Shown here: positions 28,660 through 40,362 of the stretch, in pieces
Numbering within the stretch: position 1 is the first letter of the stretch
Layout of the letters: the number at the start of each line of letters is the position of its first letter
Assembly: GCA_033060915.1 (NCBI GenBank)
Contig: CM065392.1
Location: forward strand, 12,732,001 to 12,796,000
DNA: 64,000 bases
Reading direction: 5' to 3'
Origin: Euryodendron excelsum
Taxonomy: Eukaryota; Streptophyta; Magnoliopsida; Ericales; Pentaphylacaceae
The notes under the pieces: model-generated
Told to the model about the DNA's origin: nothing
Database searches by the model: none
What the model saw: only the letters and a program-made list of their open reading frames with translations
Program-made: the position numbers and the translations under genes

Positions 28660-29044
28660 ATTCGGATTTAATAATAAATTATTTCTATTCTATCAAACAC
28701 CGTGAAGCATAACTTTAATAGTTTACTTATATGTGAATATTTTTTAATATTTACATATTTATGTATAAATTTGTTAAAATTAGTTGTAAACTTGTTTGGT
28801 TTATATAACTTTTGCACATTCAAATTTTGTAATTTTTTTCTATAATTTATTAAATTTTGACATAGTCCAAAGCAGTTCAAATTCCTAACTCTGCCCATTA
28901 TTCTCTGTTAATCATAAGATCTCAAACCATTGTAAAATTCAAATTTTGTAATTATAATTGAAACCCATTTAGTTCAAAAATCTTAGATTAAGACCAACTC
29001 TATCTCTACATAAATCCAAGGCTTGAGTTTCATATTTGCAACAT

Positions 29045-29075
<31 letters not shown>

Positions 29076-30081
29076 GTTTTGCTTATTATTATTTCATTAG
29101 CAATATACCATATATCTGTTGCACGTATACCATACCTCATAGTGTGTGCAACCAGGCATCAATATCACATTCTAAAAATTGAAAAAAAAATATTGGCTAC
29201 AATCATTTTCGCTTCAAATTTGTATATCTAGTCAATGAATCAGAGCCAGCTGCTAAGCACTTTTAAAATGTTATAGTTATTAATCGACTGACATATCATG
29301 ACCTATTATAAACAGAATAATAATAGCTTAGTTTCATTGGTATGTTGTTTGTACCACAACAAAATGGTGTGGTGCAATGGATCTACTTTGGAGAGCCAAA
29401 TAAAAAGGAAGGGAGAAGAAAAGTAGGAGAGAGTAGGAAGGAGAAGAGTTTCTCACTTGTCTAAAAAAAAAAAAAACAAAGACTATTAAAATTGTATTGA
29501 CCATCTTAGCGTATTTTAAGAGACTCTCTAAAGTGACTCTCTTAAATTTTAAATATTATTATTTCACAAATCTACCTCTTTATCTCTCTTTTTTTTTTTT
29601 TTTTTCTCTTTTCTTGGGTTAAGTGTTTAAAAAGGAATAATTTATGATATGATTAGCTAAAATAGAGAGTATAGTTAAAGAATTTTTAAAAAAGTGACAA
29701 GTTAAAATAGAGACTAGTATTTTTAAGTATGTTTTGACTAACTATTATAGAGAATAGCAATAGAGATGCTCTTAAAGAGGCGATAGTGGACACAAAGGTT
29801 CCTCTAGTTTAATATACAGTGGTAACCAAATAAGAATATTGTGCTACGTTAACTCTTTAAGTTTTTTTTAGGCCTAGGGCTCCTATAGGAGAAATTATTA
29901 GGTGAGATCCATTTGATACATTTTTTTATTTTTTATTTTTTTATAGCTTTTCTAGGATGGCTTTTTTTGGCTTATAAGCCAAAAAGCCAATTTTTTTTTT
30001 TTGGGCTTTTTTTTTTTTGCTCTTCTTAACTTAAGAAAGTAAAAAAAAAAAAATTGACTTTTTAGCTTAGCTAAAATAAAT
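28660..30081. other. AT-rich spacer before the retroelement nest
   Basis: No gene. It holds a (TA)n run at 29046-29068, several A and T homopolymers, and a MITE-like stretch at about 29490-29775 whose ends contain TCTCTAAAG and AGAGATGCTC. A palindromic block near 29966-29990 contains GGCTTATAAGCC. Confidence 0.45.
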
Positions 30082-31695
30082 TGTTGGCCCGAATATGCAA
30101 CCTAAGGGGGAGTGAATTGGGTTTCTCAAAAACAATCACAAATAATGCTATTTAAAACTAATTAAGTAATGGAACAGTAATCAAGCAATAAATGAACAAT
30201 GCAAGCAAGCTATAAAGTGCAAAGAAGAAAAGCGTAGTACAAATGAACACCAAGATTTATCGAGATTCAGCCACAACATATGACCACTCCTAAGATCCCC
30301 TTGAAAGCTCTTTCACTCTGCAAAAATTATTTACATAGCAGGTGTTAGTTGCTCAAGTGCTCAGCTCACTTTTTATAAGAGTTCTTTCTAAACTCTCAAA
30401 GACTCAAGTGATTTTGTCCAAACTTACAACTATTTTTACCAAGAACACTCAAACTCCTTGATTTACAAATCCACCCAAGTGAAATAAATGAGGTTTATAT
30501 AGTGGATAACTTTCAACAAGAGTAAATAAGTAAATGTAACTCAATGAATAACCCTAATTACTCTTAGCAAGAAGGATATAGTAGTTAGGGCTCAAAATTT
30601 CTCAACTCTAATATTTGATTCAACACTTACAATCTTGGATTTTTGTGTATAAATACTGTGAGGATGTTGTATCTATAACCTTGCATTGATTCTAACTGTT
30701 GGTGTTGGTTGAGAGGGCATTAAAAGCAAAAATGCGTTGATAGAACATTAAAAAAAACTAGCTGTTGGGCCAAATGTGTCGACCCTTTTTCTAAATGAGT
30801 CGACCCTTTTTTATTCTGGTGCCAACATCCTAATCTTTCTATCCAATGTGTCAAAACTTGAAAAATAGGAGTCGACTCTTTTTTAGTTTCACTAAACTTC
30901 AACAAGGCTTTGTCCAAATGTTTTGACCTTTGGGGAATGATGCATCAACCCTTTTTTGACATTTTTCAAGACTTTACATTTAGAACCAATGTGCTGACTC
31001 TTGGAAAGGAGGGGTTGATTCTTTTTACCAAAGACCTCTTGTCTAGTGTCACTGTCTCAATGTGTCAATCCCTAGAATACATGGATCGACTCTTTTGCCC
31101 AGTGACTTCAACTCTTTGCCAGTCTTTTTCTAAGTCTTCAAACTCTTCAACAATCATCCAAATAAGACTTTTAAAACTTGAAATGACTTCACCAAAGTAA
31201 GTTGATCTTCAAGCATACTTTCAATCTCTTCGAGATGGATTTAATCTATTTTAATCACTTGTAAGGTACTTCAATTAGCATAACTTCTTTAATTGATCCA
31301 AGATTTATTCAAATTTTTAAGTAGAGCGTCCAAGTCTTATGATCTCCTTTTCAATCGGTCTTCCATTTCTAAGACATCTTCAAAATTTTCAAAGTAAACT
31401 TTTATGTCTTGGGTAAATCTTCAATAGATTTTCATCATCTTGGAACATTTTCAATTTCTTCGAGATAAGATTATGAACATAATATTGTTGTACGGTCTTT
31501 CATCAATCAACCATCATGGCTCAACAATCTTCAACATGTTTGATAAGTTTCAACACATAATATCTCCAATGTACCAAGCTTCAAGTTATAATCCTAATAG
31601 AGATTCAGATATAATATGATCTGCACACTAAGTAGAGTCATTAGATCTTTAATACAATATTTTATCATCATCAAAATCAAGATATGGAGTCACCA
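30082..31695 (-). repeat. 3' LTR of the Sirevirus-like copia element
   Basis: Read on the minus strand it begins TGGTGACTCC and ends GGGCCAACA. It aligns along its length with the solo LTR at 38762-40362 and with the partial 5' LTR at 60157-61667. At the outer side the flanking bases TAAAT (30077-30081) would be the target duplication, whose partner lies beyond the window. It contains diverged copies of the GTCGAC-centred palindromic repeat at about 30760-31090. Length is 1,614 bases, close to the 1,601 of the solo copy. Confidence 0.85.
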
Positions 31696-31696
31696 A

Positions 31697-31712
31697 TATC
31701 CTCCTTTTTTTA
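31697..31712 (-). promoter_or_regulatory. Polypurine tract of the copia element
   Basis: Directly inside the 3' LTR, the minus strand reads AAAAAAAGGAGGATAT. This is the expected primer site for plus-strand DNA synthesis in an LTR retrotransposon and fixes the LTR border at 31695. Confidence 0.75.
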
Positions 31713-32363
31713 TGATGAAAAAACATTAATCAATATGAATAATATACTCAATATCTAATGAACTTAGCAATGTGCAATACTTGCTCTCCATTTCTTATGC
31801 AATATAACACTTCATACAATGCTACCAGATTATCTCAAAACTCAAATGCCAACATATTTTCAAAATTCAAGTGACTATTTCTCCCTCTTTTTGTCAACTA
31901 ATTAAAAAGAGTTATAAATAGAATTTAAAGACAGGTACAGTAGTAAAACAAGTCTTAAAACATAAAAAGAAATATTGTTAGAATAGCAAACAACTCATCA
32001 ATTCAAGCTATCAAGGCAATACCAAAACAGAGCATATATAATAGATAGGCATTTATAAAAGCTAAAACAACAATATCCATAAAATATTACAACATAATTG
32101 TCTTAATTAAAATTATTGTTTAGAAAATGCAAGTGCAAATGCAAATGATAATGCAAATGCTCATTTGGCTTTGGAAGAAGGGTTTTAAGATAGGTCAACA
32201 GGGTCATCAACTTTGTTGGTGAATTTGGAGGCTGGATTCTTTTGCCTCAAACCATATCTATGAGAGCTTGCTTCTGGTGGTGTTTAGGCATAAGAATCAG
32301 ATCTTGCTCTAGTTGAGCGTTGAGACGGATGAGGAGGAGAGTTGGCTTTTTCAGTGGATTCAC

Positions 32364-33430
32364 TCATCCATCAGTGGTAGAATTCTTCTTTGCAAACTTT
32401 ACTACTTTAGGAAAGAGAGGTTTGTAGTCCTCTCTAATCATTTTCTTGATGTATTTCCTAATGTGCTCAGTTGAGAGAACAATATTATTGGAAATTTCCA
32501 TTTTCAAATTGTTTCCCTCAATCACAAAAGCTTTCCTTATTTCCCTTACTTTCTTCTCAGTTTGTAGCAGCCTCATTGCTCTATTATCAATTTTCTTATC
32601 AAGCTTGTGAACATCTCTTCTTAGTATTTCTTCATCTCTTTCATCATGTTCATCAAGACTTCCATTTGTACAAAAATCTTAGTTGCCTTAGGCATGTGGT
32701 TCAAGATATAATTAGGCAGGTTAATCTTGGTTTCAGTTAAGTAAGCCCACATAAAGAATAACTCTTTGTTAGAGATGTACTCAAACTTCCTACCTTTATG
32801 AATGAATGTGTGGCACACAAAGTGATGAACAAGTCTTAACTCCAATAGAAGTTCATTGGCAATGGGTTGGAGACTATCATTATTGACCTCCTTCCCCAAG
32901 GGAATAATTAAGATTGCACATCTATCAATGTTCTTCTTCCATATTTCTCCACCAGCACCAATACCCAAAATTTGACAAATCACACCATTTGTAAGAAGAA
33001 TTGACATACCCTTGACATAGCTAAAGATATTCACACTTGCCCTCTCCTTCTTGGCATGGTCATAAAACTGCCCTACCAACTTAAGGTAAACATCCTCTCT
33101 TAACAGTGTCATCAATTTCCATTCAAGCCTCTAAAGTTTTTGTTCAAAAGTGAACTTTTCCTTTGCAAAGAAGGCATAATCAATCCATCTACCATTCAAA
33201 ATAACTTTAGAAAAATAATCTTGTTCATACCTTTCTTTGATAGATTGCTTCTTAAAGTAAATGTCATCCTAAAGGAAGTCCTCTTCCTCAATAATCTGCT
33301 TCCCCTTCCTCTTCTTTAAAGTCTTGGAAAACTTCCCTTTGTCTTTCTTCTTCTTGTTTCATTTTGATTTGGGGGTTGACTCCATTAGGGTTTGCTTTCC
33401 CTTCCTCGGCTCAGTGGTTTTGGGTGCCAT
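32364..33430 (-). pseudogene. Extra ORF after pol (env-position), plant transposon domain
   Basis: It begins with ATG at 33430 (MAPKTTEPRKGKQ) and is basic at its N-terminus. In-frame stops follow (after ESTPKSK, near EEEDFL and after FTFEQKL). The best preserved block is 33115-32621. Features such as GRWIDYAFF, VYLKLVGQFYDHA, GVICQILGI, RLVHHFVCHTFI and NLPNYILNHM resemble the domain listed in Pfam as putative plant transposon protein. It lies between the RNase H end (45732, once LTR B is discounted) and the 3' LTR, the place where Sireviruses carry an additional, so-called env-like ORF. Function is unknown and this copy is dead. The 5' region continues to 33607, where LTR B breaks the element. 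Confidence 0.6.
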
Positions 33431-35285
33431 TTGGAGGTTACAATGGAGGTTATAAGCGGTTGTGTGAAGATTTAATGGTTCGAATATGAGATTTATAGAG
33501 GTTAAAAGAGGGATTTTTGGTGGATTTTGCAGTTAGGCTGATGATTGATTAAGAGAAAGTGAGAGTATCTGATTTAGGGAAAAACAGAGCATTTAATAGC
33601 ATGTGAGTGTAAGCATCCCATTTTTGCCCGCTCGGCAGTCTCCAGTTCGTCCAGACTTGTATTTAAGTTGATATGGACATATTTTGAGTCAACTCAATTT
33701 TTCAAGTCTAATCTAAGTCAATCCATCGCTTCGCGGGCCCTTTGGGCCCAAATAGAGGCAAAATGACCAAAATGCCCTCTAGGGCATTGATCGATCCAAT
33801 TCCAATAGGCACGTCTTTCCAAAGACGATAAGTCCCCTTTCCAATTTCAATTCCAATTCCAATCTATCCCTCGAGAAAGTTGATTCCTCGAGGCGGTAAG
33901 TCTATCCTATCTGGCACGTTTTCGAGTGAACTCTTCTGAACGGTAAGTCCCTTCAAACCCGTTGACCGGGACGAGACCCCAAGTCTCCTAAATAGTAGAA
34001 CGGTCTACTTTTGCCTCTTGCTGGCCCGCCAATGTAGAAATGTTTGTTTCGGCACGCCTTCTAAGAAAGTCGATTCCTTAGGCGCTAAGTCCATCTAGCA
34101 GTTTCCCGAGATCAACCAATCTCGGGAATGATCGTGAACCTTCAGAGTAGCGAAAGTACTCGTAAACATTGCAATCGTTAGAGTCGCGGAAACACTCGTA
34201 AATAGGTCGATATAGGGCATTGCCAACCAACCCCTATATCACGAGACCGTCGTCAAAGTGGCGGAAACACTCGAAACCTAGGTCAACACCGGTGCCTGTT
34301 AGCCCACTTTGGTGAAAATAACCAAACTATCCCGGGGGCCATTTTTGGCACGTTTCTCGAGAAAGTACCTAAGTCCTCAGAATGGTAAGTCCACCTTTCC
34401 AAGATTGTCTTAAAGACAATCCAGCATGATTAGATGCCTTCTAGTCAGTTTCGGGCCAATTCCAAGACTCTCCGGTCAAGATGACCATTTTGCCCCTAGG
34501 CATCCCAACGCCTCGGGAACCACATCAGCTTTAGGTATCAAACCGGTAATCTCCTAAGAATGCTTTTTATAGTATTCCCGACCTTTTTTTATCTCTTCGG
34601 ATCATTCCAAGTCAATTCCAGCAAACCCGGTGCAAAATGATAGTTTTACCCCTACTGGGCCGGTCGCCTTTTCTAATCACATCGGCTCTGGGTGTCAAAC
34701 TGATAACCTCCTGAGACATTCTAAATAATGTTTTCAAGTCTCGAGTCTTCTTCTGGGACATTCTGAGTCCATCCCGGTAGCTTTTTGGCCCGATTGACCG
34801 TTTTGCCCCTAATGGCCCGGTCGACCCTCCAAACACATCCTGTAATCATTTTTCAACTCTAATACCTTCGGGACTCTATTCTAAGGGTTTTTATTCCTTT
34901 CCGGCCTCCCGGGTCATTCCCGGCCTCTTTAAATCTTTTTCGAACCTTCCAGAGCCACTTCTAGTGAAGCCAGGCTAAAAATTGCATGGTAGTCACTAGT
35001 ACAGGCGCCTAAATCTTCTGAAGATACGTTGCTTGCAGACTTAAAAACTTTCCTCAGTGGCTAGCGCCACTAGTAATGGCGCTTGTAAGCACCCCCTTTT
35101 TGATCACTCGGTCGTATCCACTTCGTCCAGACTTGTGTTCAAGTCAATATGGACATGTTCCGAATCAAATCAACTCTCTAAGTCTAAATATTCTCTATTC
35201 ATCGCTTCGCGAGCCCACTGGGGCCCAAAGAGAAGTAAAATGACCAAAATTCCTTTAGTGGGCATTATCCTTTCCATATTCTAAA

Positions 35286-35865
35286 CCAGGCACGTCTTTC
35301 TGAAGACGGTAAGACCCCTTTCCAATTCCTTTTCCAATTCCAATTCCAACCCCTCTCTTGAGATAGTTGATTCCTTGAGACGGTAAATCTATCCAATCAA
35401 GCACGTCTTTCCGAAGACGGTAAGACCCCTTTCCAATTCTAATTCCAATCCCTCTCTTGAGACAGTTGATTCCTTGAGATGGTAAATCTATCCAATTAGG
35501 CACGTCTTTCCGAAGACGATGAGACCCCTTTCCAATTCCAATCAGGCACGTCTTTCCGAAGACGATGAGACCCCTTTCCAATTCCAATCAGGCACGTCTT
35601 TCCGAAGACGGTAAGTCCCCTTTCCAATTCCAATTCCAATTCCAACCCCTCTCTCGAGACAGTTGACTCCTCGAGACGGTCTGGCACGTTTTCTGAAGAA
35701 AGCCTCTTCGGAATAGTAAGTCCCCTTTCCAATTCCAAATTAGGCACGTCTTTCCGAAGACGGTAAGTCCTCTATCCAATTCCAATTCCAATTCCAATCC
35801 ATCTCTCGAGACAATTGATTCCTCCAGATGATCCGGCATGTTTTTTGAAGAAAATCTCTTCAAAA
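35286..35865 (+). repeat. Tandem repeats in LTR A (GAAGACGGTAAG units)
   Basis: At least six copies of GGCACGTCTTTC(C/T)GAAGACG followed by GTAAG or ATGAG, ACCCCTTTCC and AATTCC steps. They alternate with a CTCTCTTGAGACAGTTGATT unit. Copy length varies from about 50 to 120 bases. Open frames across it are artefacts of repetition. Confidence 0.85.
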
Positions 35866-36982
35866 CGGTAAGTCCCTTTAAACCTGTCGACCAGGACGAG
35901 ACCCTAAGTCCCCTAAATGGTAGAACGGTCCACCTTTGGCGCCTGCTAGCTCGCCAATGCAGAAATGTTCGTTTGGGCACGCCTTTCGAGAAAATTGATT
36001 TTCAGGTGCTAAGTCCCTTTACTAGCTTCCTGAGATTAGATAGTCTCGGGAATGATCGCGAACTGTCATAGTAGCGGAAATACTCGCAAACATCGCAACC
36101 GTCAGAGTAGCGAAAATACTTGCAAATAGGTCAATATGGGGAATTGCCAACAAACTCCTGTATCACGCGACTGCCGTTAGAGTGGCGGAAACACTTAAAA
36201 CCCAGGTCAACACCAGTGCCTGCTAGCCCACTTCGATGAAAAATGACTAAACTGCCCCTAGGGCCATTTTCTGGCACATTTCTCGAGTAGACATTTGAAT
36301 CCTCAGAACGGTAAGTCCAACTTTCCAAGATTGCCTTAAAGGCAATTCGGCATGATTAGGTGCATTCTAAGTCAGTTTCGGGCCAATTCCAAGACTTTTC
36401 GGTCAAGATGACCATTTTGCCCCTAACATTCGAATGCCCCGGGAACCACACCGGCTTTGGGTATCAAACCGGTAACCTCCCGAGAATGCTTCCTATAGTA
36501 TTCTCAACCTTTCTTTCCGGATCATTTCGAGTCAATTCCGGTAAACTCGGTACAAAATGACCGTTTTGCCCCTGGAGGGCCGGTCGCCTTTTCCGACCAC
36601 ACTGGCTCTGGGTATCAAACCGGCAAGCCTTTGGGAACATTCTGAATAATGTTTTGAAACCTCGAGTCTTTTTTCGGGACATTCCAAGTCCGTCCCGGCA
36701 GTTTTCCAACCCGGTTGACCGTTTTGCCCCTAACGGCCCGGTTAATCATTCCGACACATCTTATCCTCATTTTTCAAGTCAAATACCTCCGGGACACTAT
36801 TCTAAGTGTTCTTGGCCTTTTCTAGCTCTCCAGGTCATTCCCGGCCTCTTTAAATCATTCTCAGACTTTCCAGAGTCACTTCTAGTGAAGCTAGGCTAAA
36901 AATTGCATGGTAGTCACTAGTACAGGCGCTCAAATCTTCCAAAGATACGTTGCTTGTCGACCTTAAAACTTTCCTAACTGGC

Positions 36983-37080
36983 TGGCGCCACTAGCAGTGG
37001 CGCCACGCTTAGAATTGGCCTAGCGCCACTCCTAGTGGCGCCAAAAGGAAAATTGGCCTAGCGCCACTGCAATAGGTGCC
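36983..37080. repeat. GC-rich palindrome cluster in LTR A promoter
   Basis: Two near-perfect palindromes, each with arms TGGCGCCACT or TAGCGCCACT and a short loop, lie at 36983-37005 and 37021-37043. A third, diverged one is at 37059-37080. They end 17 bases before the TATA box. Equivalent clusters are in LTR D (56531-56629) and LTR B (42084-42153). Confidence 0.85.
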
Positions 37081-37096
37081 GGGTCTATCCCATCTC

Positions 37097-37104
37097 TATA
37101 AATA
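37097..37104 (+). promoter_or_regulatory. TATA box of LTR A
   Basis: TATAAATA in the context CTCTATAAATACAGAGCC. The same block is conserved at the matching place in LTR B (42166-42173) and, on the minus strand, LTR D (56508-56515). It probably sets the U3/R border. Confidence 0.75.
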
Positions 37105-37148
37105 CAGAGCCTCTTCCAGCGTGAAAGAGGTCTGCAAACTCAGTCTAA

Positions 37149-37241
37149 AAACCCTAATTTTCGATACACAGAGCTCGTACACTCCCAAAACCCTAGCTTC
37201 TCTAGGTTTTCCAAACCCTAGCCACCATACACCAAACCCTA
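37149..37241 (+). promoter_or_regulatory. Telo-box cluster downstream of LTR A TATA
   Basis: Four copies of AAACCCTA at 37149, 37188, 37213 and 37234. This octamer (telo-box) is known from the 5' regions of plant ribosomal and other growth-linked genes. It recurs at the matching place in LTRs B and D. A role in LTR transcription is inferred. Confidence 0.6.
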
Positions 37242-38761
37242 GCCTCTTATACACTCATACACACTCCTATACACTTATACACAAGCCTCCAACCCTCCAT
37301 TGAAGTCTTGGATTACTGCAACTCGAAGCTCTCGAAGACCAAGATAAAGCTCTTGAAGACTGAAGCGAAGACCGAAGAAAAAGTAAGAAAGCAAGGCGCG
37401 CAAAGCCAAGCAAAATAAAGAAGACACAAAGTAGGCTTCTTATTTAAATTTTCGCACTTCCTCCCTCTCTCTTCTCTCTCCTAACCCACTTGGGTTTTCT
37501 TTATTTTAATCTCCCATCTCTTTCCCCTCTTTCTTTGCATGCTTGAAACAAGGGGACTCCCGGTCCATGTGAAGGATTAGACTATTGGAGGGTCACTGTG
37601 TCGGGGGCTTTCTTTTAGTCTAACCGGAGACCGCGTGGGTTCGGTCCCCTTGATTATGTGGTGAAGCCTTATCCTTGTATGTTCACGACCCCAATTTGCA
37701 TTGTGCATATCATTATCTTGCATTCTTCCAAAAATCGCTTTCAAACTCATTTTCAAAGCTTGCATTAAACTTGTTTTCAAAATTGCGTCAAAATCTCCTT
37801 TTTCAAAACTTGTTTTCAAAATCACAACCCTAGGGTGATTCTAACCTTTCCATGGCTAGGATTGCTTTAGGAAAGTGTTACATTTAAAGTGACTTTCATG
37901 GTCCACATTTTCAAACCTTTGTTATTTTCAAAACCACTTTCCTAAAGTGGTTCTAGCCCTCTTATGGTTAGAATCGCTTTAGGAAACTGAGACATTTTTA
38001 TACCTTCCAAAAAACTCTCTTTTCAAAAGTCTCTTTTTCTAAAACCTCCTTTTCCAACATACTTTCCTAAAACTCTTATTTCCAAAGTTGTTTTCAAAAA
38101 CTCCCTCCAAAAATCTATTTTTCAAAACTCCATTTTGCAACTCCTTTCCAAAATACTCTCCTCAAAATTCACTTTCTAAAAACGCCCCCTAAATCACTTT
38201 TTTAAAAACTCTCTCCAACAATCTTTTTTCAAAAATCTTTCTAAAAACTCTCTTTCCAAAATCATCCTTCTAGAAACTCCTCTCTAGGATTTCCTTCCAA
38301 AATCTTCGTTTCCAAAAAATGCACTTTCCAAAAAACTCTTTCCTTAGAGCCCAAGTCAAGTCCTAGAACCCACGATTAGGAAACCCTAATTTTCTTTCCA
38401 AAAACATGGTTTTCAAACTTGCCTTAAAACCTAGGTTTCCAAAACCTCTTGTTTTCTACATCAAAACTATACATATTTCCAAAACCTATTTTCAACGTCA
38501 AAACTATACACTTCCAAATCTAGGGTTTCTAGAAACTTTCTTTTCCACTCAAGTCTTTCCTTTAGGAAATCAAATCCAATCTCCCGCTTAGGAAACTAGA
38601 TCCTATCCTTCGTTTTTGGAAACAAAATCAAATGTTCCCTTTTAAAAACAAAATCCAATCTCTTGTTTTAGGATATATGAATCTTAACCCTTCCTAATCT
38701 AAATCTTTTCTAATCTTGTACTTTCTTAAATCTTAAGTTTCCAAAACTTAAACATAAAAAT

Positions 38762-40362
38762 TGTTGAGTCAATGCCTTGATTTTGATGATAACAAAACAT
38801 GGTTAAATGATCTAATAATTCTACTTAGTGTGCAGATGAATTATTAATTAGATCTTGACTTGAAGCTTATCATAATAGAGGATTTGTGATGCAAAGATTT
38901 TAATAAAGAATGAAAAGCATGATGAGATTGAAGACTTTGAGGACTTGAAGATATCTTGCAAGAATGAAAAAAAAGAGACCAACTCAAAAATATAAAAGTT
39001 TTCTTGAAAGATTTGAAGATGTCTTGAAGACATGAAAGGAATCACAAGAGTAGAAAAGCTTTCTTGGAAGAGTTGTTGAAGTCCATGGAGAAGCCATATT
39101 GATTGAAGAAATGAAGATTCTAAGTCATGGAAGCTCTCTTGAAGATCTTGAAGAAGACTTGAATCAATGGATGAAGCTATGATGATGGAAGAGCTCTACA
39201 AGTGATGAAAATGAAGAAAATTCATCTTGGATGGATTGAAGATGTTCTTGGAGTCATCTAGCTTTGAAAAAGCATTTGCAAGCTTTAAAAAGGTCATTTG
39301 AATGATCCTTAAAGAGATTGAAAGATTTGGAAAAGAATGAAGAAAAGTTGCAAAAATATGGGTTTTGGTAAAAAGAGTCGACCCCTCAAGCAAAAAGAGT
39401 CGACTCATTCGAACAGAGCCTTGGATTTGTGCTGGAGACTCAAAAGAGTCGACTCCTGGACAAAAAGAGTCGACTCATTGCAACAGAGAACAAAAGTTCT
39501 GCAGACAGCTCAAAAAGAGTCAACTCCTAGGACAAAAGAGTTGACTCATTTGGACAGTGACTTAAAAAATCTGCTGAAATGCAAAAAGAGTCGACTCATT
39601 GTGAAAAGAGTCGACCCCTAGACCGTAACGGCTAGTTTTCTGACAGACGGTATGGGCAAAAATGCAACCAAATCTTCTCCCATACTTCTCCAACGGCTAG
39701 AATCGATCCATACCTATATATATGAGATACATACAGCTTCAAAGGGTGATAAAAGAGCAATCATACCATTCATATCAAGTGCTTGAAGCTGAAAATCACC
39801 TGTACCTCACTGCCACATACTTTTGCTGAGTGTTTAAAGTTATCCATTGAGTTGTATTTGTTGACATACTCACTAGGAGAGTTAATCTTTGTATAATCTT
39901 TATTCATTCTCATTTGGGTGGGTTTGTAACCTTGTAAGTTTGAGTGTTCTTGGGAAAAACACTTGTAAGTTTGAGAGAAGCTTGGACAAAATCTCTTGGG
40001 TTTTGAAAGCTTGGGAAGAAGCTTTTGTAAGAGTGAGCTGGGCACTCGTGGCACAACCAGCAGCTGTGTAAGGAGTATTACATAATGGAATTCCTTCGAA
40101 AGGATCGAAGAAGAGAGGACGTAGGCAAGGTTGGCCGAACCTCTATAAATCTGGTGCACTTCTCTTCTGCCTCTGTTTTGCTTATTTGCTCACTATACAT
40201 GTTTGCATAAATATATATATTGATGTATACTTCACTTGCTTGATATATATATTTTGATTGATTGTTGTTAAAATACATAAACAATTTTTAGTTGTAATTT
40301 CTGATATAAATTTTATAAAACCCAATTCACCCCCCCTCTTGGGTTGCCTTCTTGGGCCAACA
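38762..40362 (+). mobile_element. Solo LTR of the Sirevirus-like copia family
   Basis: It starts TGTTGAGTCAATGCC and ends CTTGGGCCAACA. The 5-bp terminal inverted repeat (TGTTG/CAACA) and the target duplication AAAAT (38757-38761 and 40363-40367) are both perfect. At 1,601 bases it aligns with the 3' LTR at 30082-31695 on the other strand, so it is the same family as the host element but a separate, later insertion. It carries a clean array of GTCGAC palindromes (39371-39615) and TATATATAT near 39714-39722 as a likely TATA box. No internal sequence is present. It sits in LTR A and is the innermost element of the nest. Confidence 0.93.
39371..39615 (+). repeat. GAGTCGACTC palindromic repeat array
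   Basis: Six copies of GTCGAC at 39378, 39399, 39448, 39469, 39590 and 39610, mostly within AAAAAGAGTCGACTC, plus two diverged copies (GTCAAC and GTTGAC) near 39519 and 39540. They are paired at about 21-base spacing. Sireviruses are known to carry repeated palindromes in their LTRs. Confidence 0.85.

Noticed and set aside
33608..35083. A separate LTR ending at 35083
   Set aside because: The segment has a proper LTR start but no LTR end. Its continuation is at 42084, and the GTGAG duplication pairs 33603 with 45412.
35255..35980. Several overlapping open frames of 80-130 codons with repeated GLELELELERG-like text
   Set aside because: They are translations of the LTR A tandem repeats and have no domain.
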